Positions 32,679 to 32,697 of a stretch of 32,697 nt of DNA are shown here, in pieces; the first letter of the stretch is position 1, and every line of letters begins with the position of its first letter. The position numbers and the translations under genes are program-made. Source of the stretch: Oceanospirillaceae bacterium (GTDB lineage: Bacteria > Pseudomonadota > Gammaproteobacteria > Pseudomonadales > Balneatricaceae). The DNA lies in NCBI GenBank assembly GCA_013373085.1, contig JABXIM010000146.1, positions 1 to 32,697 on the forward strand. Reading direction: 5' to 3'. The notes under the pieces were generated by a model. That model had not been told where the DNA came from, ran no database searches, and was given only the letters and a program-made list of their open reading frames with translations.

Positions 32679-32697
32679 ACTAATCGTTCACAAAAAA

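Noticed and set aside
1-32697. CRISPR array
   Set aside because: No regularly spaced identical repeats of 24-40 bp were seen and no cas genes are present.

Overview
The window looks like a composite genomic island from a gammaproteobacterium, probably a marine or aquatic genus of the Vibrio/Shewanella/Pseudoalteromonas/Marinomonas kind. This is inferred from gene families and style only. A complete tRNA-Arg(CCG) gene sits at 90-166. A damaged second copy, missing 11 nt, sits at 30940-31005 in the same orientation. Each has a further tRNA-Arg fragment just upstream, and all four share the 10-bp palindrome CCTCCGGAGG of the anticodon arm. These are most simply read as the remains of attachment sites made by repeated integrations into tRNA-Arg. 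Base composition changes along the window: moderate GC across about 1-13 kb, clearly AT-rich from about 17 kb onward, so the content was probably assembled in steps.

Layout: (1) 167-310 holds phased GTGCCC repeats that look like integrase arm sites. (2) 311-11375, all on the minus strand, is a defence operon read from right to left: small HTH protein, hsdM, hsdS, a RecQ helicase fused to a phosphoribosyltransferase, a DprA-like protein, hsdR and an HNH nuclease-like protein. A RecQ/DprA pair (PsyrTA/RqlHI type) is thus embedded inside a type I restriction-modification locus. (3) 11472-13168 (minus) is a toxin-antitoxin-like pair of a PIN protein and an HTH-ImmA/IrrE metallopeptidase, with a strong promoter that predicts a leaderless mRNA. 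(4) 13223-16968 is an integration/control module: a Cro/C1-like repressor divergent from an excisionase-like gene and a tyrosine integrase, then a small gene, a membrane protein with an HTH-like tail, a membrane-anchored XRE protein and two small coupled genes. One of these genes contains at least 17 copies of TCGAAA/TTTCGA in about 530 bp.

(5) 17058-23159 (minus) is an overlapping three-gene operon: a ParB-like small protein, an 842-aa tyrosine-recombinase-like protein with an altered HxxR box, and a 1025-aa tyrosine recombinase with all catalytic residues. It resembles recombinase-trio elements such as gamma-mobile-trio or Tn554-like systems, but I cannot assign the family. (6) 23519-26628 (plus) is cargo: two unknown proteins, an ImmA/IrrE-like protein that has lost its HExxH motif, a DUF1778-like antitoxin and an intact HipA kinase. 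(7) 27428-29770 (minus) is a 780-aa secreted protein with Ca-binding thrombospondin-3-like repeats. It lies against a decayed hipBA pair (29860-30541).

(8) Beyond the right tRNA remnant, a REP-associated tyrosine transposase and a small secreted protein are bracketed by three copies of a 25-nt hairpin element (31045, 31841, 32654).

The genes suggest an element that pays its way by defence and addiction: restriction-modification, RecQ/DprA, PIN/ImmA and HipA, moved by one or two recombinase systems. All functional calls come from reading motifs by eye; no database search was possible.
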